Source of the DNA: Prostheceraeus crozeri
Lineage: Eukaryota > Platyhelminthes > Polycladida > Euryleptidae
Direction of reading: 5' to 3'
NCBI GenBank assembly: GCA_907163375.1
Contig: CAJQUW010015581.1
Coordinates: forward strand, 1-64,000
DNA: 64,000 nt
Position numbers and translations under genes: made by a program. Position 1 is the first letter of the stretch; each line of letters starts with the position of its first letter. The notes under the pieces are model-generated. The model ran no database searches. It had not been told where the DNA came from and worked only from the letters and a program-made list of their open reading frames with translations. Shown piece after piece: positions 59,150 to 64,000 of this stretch.

Positions 59150-60950
59150 TGTCAAAGACGAGATAGAAACTTTGCGCTCAGTCATTGATCAACACTAGAG
59201 TGACGCTGATTTCGCAATCCTGAAGGTTGACATGTCCAACGCCTTCAATCAAGTTTCAAGACGACACATGTTGAACGAATGCGCCAAAGAATTTCCTGAA
59301 CTGCCGTGAGTCACAAGCTGTTATTCAGAGCATCCTACCTTACGCACTCTTAGCCGTCGGAAGTGGGTGTGGGGCAAGGAGATCCTTTGAATACCACGCC
59401 CGCATGATTTCGAATTCCATTTCACTCATTTTTCATTCTTCGCCGGAAGCCGAGATTCTTTGAATCGTTTTGACTATTCTTCAGTTGGTAACTCAAACAA
59501 CTGGCCTCCAGCTCAATCTTCAGAAATTATCTGTGATTATTCTGAGATGGAGAAGAATTATCTGACTTTCACTATGACATCAAGAAATCTGCGGAATCCA
59601 ATCTTGACATTCTTGGTTCACCTATTGGTAGCATTCCCTTTTGTTATTTGTTTATCGAAAATAAGATGAAAAAAGCTAAGGAACTACCGATGCTGACATT
59701 GGTGCTAAGTGCAAATATCGCTCTCTCAATTCTCCGGCGATATAGTGTGTTTTGAAAAATGATTCATTTTGCCCGCACGACCCCAGTTAAGCATTCAGAA
59801 GATTATCTGATACAGTCTGACAATGATACACGATGGACCTTTCAAGACGCTACAGCAATCAAATGCTCGGACAAACCTTGGAAACAAGCTCAGTTATCAA
59901 TTCGTAATGGTGACCTTGGTTTGAGATCAACAGCAGAACATGCAGGTGCCGCATACATAGATAGCTTCATATGCAAAATATCAATTATCTCCGTCAATTA
60001 CCGTATGTAATGCAATGGAACAGTATGAGAGCGAAGTCTCAAACGGATATCAAGTGGCAGTTCAGGATTTGATGAATGAATCCATTCCAGTTATAATATG
60101 ATGAATTCTTCAAAAACCAAGTTCTCTTCAACTATTTTATTGCGAGCTTTCGGGTGAATGCTCCACCCGTCTTCAGGCACGTACAGAGAGTGACTGGAAG
60201 CTGACGTTAAGCATGGTCTCTGTACGTGCCTGAAGACGGGTGGAGCATTCACCCGAAAGCTCGCAATAAAATAGTTGAAGAGAACTTGGTTTTTGAAGAA
60301 TTCATCATATTATAACTGCTACTTGTTCTCTGAGAAGAAGGATATGGATGAAATCCATTCCACTAACACAGCATAAGTTATCGACAAAGATTGAAAAGCT
60401 TTCAATGGAGAACCTCAGATCTGAAACTAGTCCCGCAGATCTTATTGGACTTGATAGTATCGTCGCTCCCCACGCCTCTGATTGGCTAAGAGTAATTCCG
60501 TCTGCGGGCCTCAACCTCTGACTACAGGTGAATGAAATGAGTTCTGCTTTAAAGTGGTGGTCTACCATTGCCTGGATAGAACTCAGTGTACCGCTTCATC
60601 CCACTAAATCACTGGATACTCATGGACATCATGCATTAACGTGCATGAGTGATGGTGATGTTGTTAATCCACATAATAAGATCCGGGATTTGTTGTTTCA
60701 ACATCGCAATCGAGCACATACGAGCGCGTCGGAATGCGGAGTTGGTGCGGGCATTTCCGATCCTAGACGAAACTATTGTGCACCCGCTCAATTGCAAAAC
60801 CGTTTGCGGAGAAAGCATGTCAGTAAATGAAGCTGAAGAACGCAAGCATCAGCATAACTTTACCAAATGCGATGAACTTGGATGGATATGCCGTCCATTT
60901 CCATCACAGCAGACCGCGGTTTCGTCGATGGAACTATAGAAATGATCCAT
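59150..60950 (+). mobile_element. Old reverse-transcriptase element, clade uncertain
   Basis: Plus-strand pieces in order: KVDMSNAFNQVSRRHMLNEC near 59225 (an RT catalytic region of the type L.VD..NAFN.VSR), text near 59820-59960 resembling the later GGLGLRS region (GDLGLRSTAEHAGAAY), then ASDWLRVIPSAGLNL near 60475 and a Cys/His segment DTHGHHALTCMSDGDVV with HNKIRDLL near 60620-60690. These belong to one widespread invertebrate retroelement family whose clade I cannot name. It is old and broken many times. A fold-back (60090-60351) inserted later. The RT core between the first two pieces is largely lost. Confidence 0.6.
60090..60351. mobile_element. Penelope-type fold-back with 11-bp TSD
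   Basis: The 11-bp repeat AATCCATTCCA flanks the unit (60079-60089 and 60352-60362). Two arms of about 100 bp (60089-60189, 60217-60317) are almost perfect inverted copies around 28 bp. Each arm contains CCTGAAGACGGGTGGAGCAT followed by TCACCCGAAAGC: CTGAAGA, a six-pair stem II with loop, then GAAA, the hammerhead core arrangement of Penelope-like elements. No coding sequence. It split the older RT element, whose text resumes on the other side. Confidence 0.7.
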
Positions 60951-61199
60951 AGACTGGCTTGCCGGTTAGCCATTTGAACCGGAACCACTTTGTCAGAGAC
61001 AATTTCCTCAATCTGTGGGAGAATCTCAACTTACCTTGTGAGAAGCAACGCCATCGCAATTAACCGTTTAGAGTCGGACATAAGAAGGCATGGTCAACTG
61101 TTGGTGGCAAGTGACAAAACGCTGCGAATGGGGTCTAAATAAGACTAATATGGTTAATAATCAAAAGTTCAGTGCGTACTTTTCGAGATATAGCAATGT

Positions 61200-62265
61200 T
61201 CCACAATCCATTGTGGTCATCCGTTGAGTACTGATGTATCCGCCAACTTGTGACGACCGCCACGTTCAAAGCGTTACTGAAAAGGTTCCAGTACCACTTT
61301 CTCGTACGAAGCCTTGGGCGTTAGGAGCCCAAGAGACGGCCCATAACATCGACACCTCCCACCCATATACTGGTTGTATGAGCGAACCAACTTTGGCTGC
61401 GCAACGTCTTTCCTACGTTTCTCTTTCGTGCTCCATCGCTTCACCTTAGTAGTTGGAGTGGCTACTTCGAATTTGCTTTACAATATTCACAACAGCATTA
61501 TCCTTCCATTGGCACACGAATACTGTTCCATCAGAACGAAAATCAAAGGTGCCCTTTTCTTTTTTCTTCATCATTTGTTTGCCAAGGGGACATCTGTTCA
61601 TGCGATTCTCTCTTATGGGGCCAGTGGCTCTAATGCCTTTCGAAGATAAGTCAGAGAGTAATTTATGGCTGGTGAAAAAATTGTCAAAATACACTGCATG
61701 ATGCTCTGCTGCTTCCACCACATCCAGTAATTCCGCAACTACGCGTGACCCCATAGGATCTGGGGATTTCTCAGATTTTCCACTATACAAAAGAAGACGA
61801 AACGGATATCCGTCGGGAGTACAGAGTGACCAAATCTTGTAGCCAAAGCGTATTGACTTCCTCTTTATAAACATTCTTCCAGAATGATGTCCATAGTGAG
61901 GTACCATGGATTCGTCAATACTCAAATGTTCAGCAAAAACTCCACATTGAGAAAATTGCTGGTTCAAATGATCATAGAAGGGTCTGATTTTCGAATACTT
62001 ATCTCCTGGTGTTAGACGATTATTATCAACAAAATGAATGCTGTTCTTGATTTTCTTGAAGCGGTCTCTGGACATGACTTGACTGACTAGATCAAAGCGC
62101 AAGTCTGGTGCAGTCGTCCAATACGCATTTTCGAAGGGTAGAATATGGTATCCACTCAAAATCAAAATTCCCAAAAAGCGCAAGAGCTCATCCTCAGATA
62201 CATTGAGCGGAGAACCTTTTGAAAGATCAAATGCTCTTACAAAATTTAGACCCAGGATAGAATAT
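61200..62265 (-). pseudogene. piggyBac transposase relic
   Basis: The minus strand is open from about 62265 (FVRAFDLSKGSPLNVSEDEL) through LRFLGILILSGYH to a stop at 61446. The three catalytic aspartates are in LSIDESMVPHYG, VYFDNFFTS and WKDNAVVNI, all present. After a frame change near 61460 the text resumes as KVKRWSTKE and YNQYMGG, shifts again near 61375 to VDVMGRLLGS, meets a stop at about 61330, and ends RPRLRTRKWYWNLFSNALN. The N-terminal third and the C-terminal zinc finger are missing. Terminal repeats and TTAA flanks were not identified. The family inserts at TTAA and excises precisely. Confidence 0.88.
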
Positions 62266-62536
62266 TCGATTCAAAAACATCGCATTTTAGACATCGAGAA
62301 TAGTGCACTTCAACTGATAAGTAGGCCTATTATGTAATACAAGATGCGTAATGTTGAATGTTTTTTATGAATTCTTCTTATGTAGCTCCATTTCTATGAT
62401 TGTCTATGAGTTTCCATTTCTATGAAGACAATCATTGTCAAAATATCAATTCAAGAGTCATTATAATCATTTTGTTAAGGTTAGAGTGATATCTGTAGTC
62501 ATCTATCATGACATGGATTGATCATGAATATTAGTT

Positions 62537-62681
62537 ATTTACGCAACTAGTGCAAAATATCCATCTTTATTGCTTTCTTCGAGGTCAACATATCTATGCA
62601 CGAGCCCGAAGGGCGAGGACATAGAATATTGATCGAGGAGAAAGCAAAAGATGGATATCTTTGCACGAGTTGTGTAGGTAA
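62537..62681. repeat. 145-bp imperfect palindrome (MITE-like)
   Basis: The arms read GCAACTAGTGCAAAATATCC and, on the opposite strand, ACAACTCGTGCAAAGATATC. They meet at CGAGCCCGAAGGGCGAG. The word GTGCAATAAT recurs nearby at 62822-62865, so this may belong to a family of short elements with TGCACGAG-type arms. Confidence 0.7.
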
Positions 62682-64000
62682 TTTCATTTTTCACCGATAT
62701 CATGACCATTATGACTAATCTAATTCTATGGTGTTTGATGATTCAAATAATAAGCGGGTTTTATATAATTCAATCGCATATACAACTATATGTATCTATA
62801 TAGAAATCTATAATTCAACCAGTGCAATAATGAAAATATTACTGCACGCCCGTGCAATAATCTGCTTTACAGGTAAAATAAAGTGACAGGATATCTACAT
62901 TATACGCACGGTGAAAAATAAAATTTCATATCTTGGAAGCATCATAGATTGTTTACAGCTATGTGACATACCAAATGTAACATAGCTTTTCAGCGACATG
63001 ACCTAAATATCAGCCTCGGCCTGCGGCATCGGCCATAGGTTAAGGAAATTAGAAATGGATATTATAAAACAACAGGAAACCGATGAATAAAAATTGGAAA
63101 AGTGGAGGTAAAATATGGAAATACAACGATGCTACTACACTGATTACAAGTGAACTATATCTGACACTACTCGAAGTGGATAATGGTAAGAGTGGATAAG
63201 TGGAAAGTGGATAATGGAGGTAAACAATAGAACTACAATGACACTCTACTACACCGAAAGCAATGAAACTATACACACTATACCTAAGACTACACATGGA
63301 AAATACTATTTCTTCACTTGAATTTGTTATCGCCAGTTTCTTCATCCGTTTATAGTACTTCATGTAATTCCACATTTCTTCATTTGAATTACAATACATC
63401 GACCACTACTTCAGTTACCGATTAAGGGATATAAAACATAATACTGCAGTCCGTCAGTCATCAGCAGGTACTCGTCTAGTTGTGTTTCGACCCCTAACCT
63501 GAACACTCAAACCCAGACGAGCGGGGTCCCACACATAGTGGCTGACAAAATACTGAATAGGTAATGATATGTCTTGAAAGATATGTCACAAAGATAAATC
63601 AGACATAATTCAATTGTTGCGTTTCCCACATGTAAACAGATCCTGTCATTAAATTCATCCCATCAATAAATACAGTATGCTTTTTGCGATCCTCACATGT
63701 AAACAAATCCTGTACATCAATCTTTGCCTTTTCGATTCCCACAAGTAAACAGATCCTGTTCATCCTCGAATCCCATAAAGATGTAATCGCTGTGTGATAA
63801 ATATGTAATCCGCCTTTACACAAACTTCGCCTCATACATCAAGACTTAACAATGGGAGCTCTCTCATCTCCCGTAAGCCGCGCTAAGCGCTCTGTATTCA
63901 CTCTTCACCGCCCACCCCCCATTTCACATTTCATAAGCACATTTCATGATCATTGATTATGACAACCCTTATGCATCTAAATCACAATTTAAAAAATGTT
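62682..64000. other. Right-hand spacer
   Basis: No coding domain. 63110-63260 repeats GTGGATAATGG and TGGAGGTAAA irregularly. 63620-63760 has three loosely repeated CACATGTAAACAGATCCTGT phrases about 60-70 bp apart, a small decayed tandem repeat. Confidence 0.5.

Overview
This is a piece of an animal nuclear genome. The evidence is spliceosomal-type intron boundaries, a metazoan DUSP11-type phosphatase, AT-rich spacers, and remnants of nearly every major animal transposon class. The mixture (RTE and jockey-like LINEs, Penelope-like inverted elements, hAT, Tc1, mariner, Tigger, piggyBac, a RAG1-related transposon) together with scattered AGGCCTA words suggests an aquatic invertebrate. I cannot choose between echinoderm, mollusc, crustacean or another phylum from the sequence.

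Only one host gene is secure: DUSP11/PIR1 on the minus strand (10504-11433), with its coding sequence in one exon directly behind a splice acceptor. A second exon-like open frame (27148-27435, minus) has good splice borders but no recognised product. The rest is repeats and unassigned AT-rich DNA.

Layout. 1-7.5 kb: a 51-bp minisatellite, two clusters of TGACGTC words, a 300-bp fold-back, a purine tract and a Tigger/pogo-family transposase. 7.5-15.7 kb: DUSP11 and a small Penelope-type fold-back. 15.7-21.7 kb: a Tc1 relic with an apparent intron, an RTE LINE (+) and a jockey-like LINE (-). 28.3-39.5 kb: a nest of elements. A third LINE lies next to a hAT-type element (31617-38449, TSD TATTA), which is itself split by a 3.67-kb transposon (33937-37603) with ~355-bp terminal inverted repeats. 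That inner element encodes a RAG1-like transposase and sits between imperfect 6-bp duplications. An outer pair of ends at 28341 and 39473, with matching GCTGA flanks, may enclose the whole nest. 40.5-51.4 kb: a hAT-like transposase relic, a Penelope-like inverted element with a GIY-YIG end, two hAT elements with perfect 8-bp target duplications (44222-45922; 48352-51400, the latter carrying a nested mariner), and a 191-bp tandem array. 52-58 kb: a 5.9-kb segment between inverted ends that contains a ~174-bp satellite switching orientation in the middle. 59-62.3 kb: a worn reverse-transcriptase element split by another Penelope-type fold-back, then a piggyBac relic.

The strongest item is the RAG1-like transposon at 33937-37603. 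Its N-terminal cysteine pattern, its two catalytic-type aspartates and glutamate, and its CxxC and histidine zinc positions follow RAG1, several with identical spacing. Its ends read CACGGTG, close to the V(D)J heptamer CACAGTG. The second theme is three separate inverted-repeat elements (12.9, 43.0 and 60.2 kb), each with an 11-12-bp target duplication and a CTGAAGA...GAAA-like core resembling the hammerhead ribozymes of Penelope-like elements.
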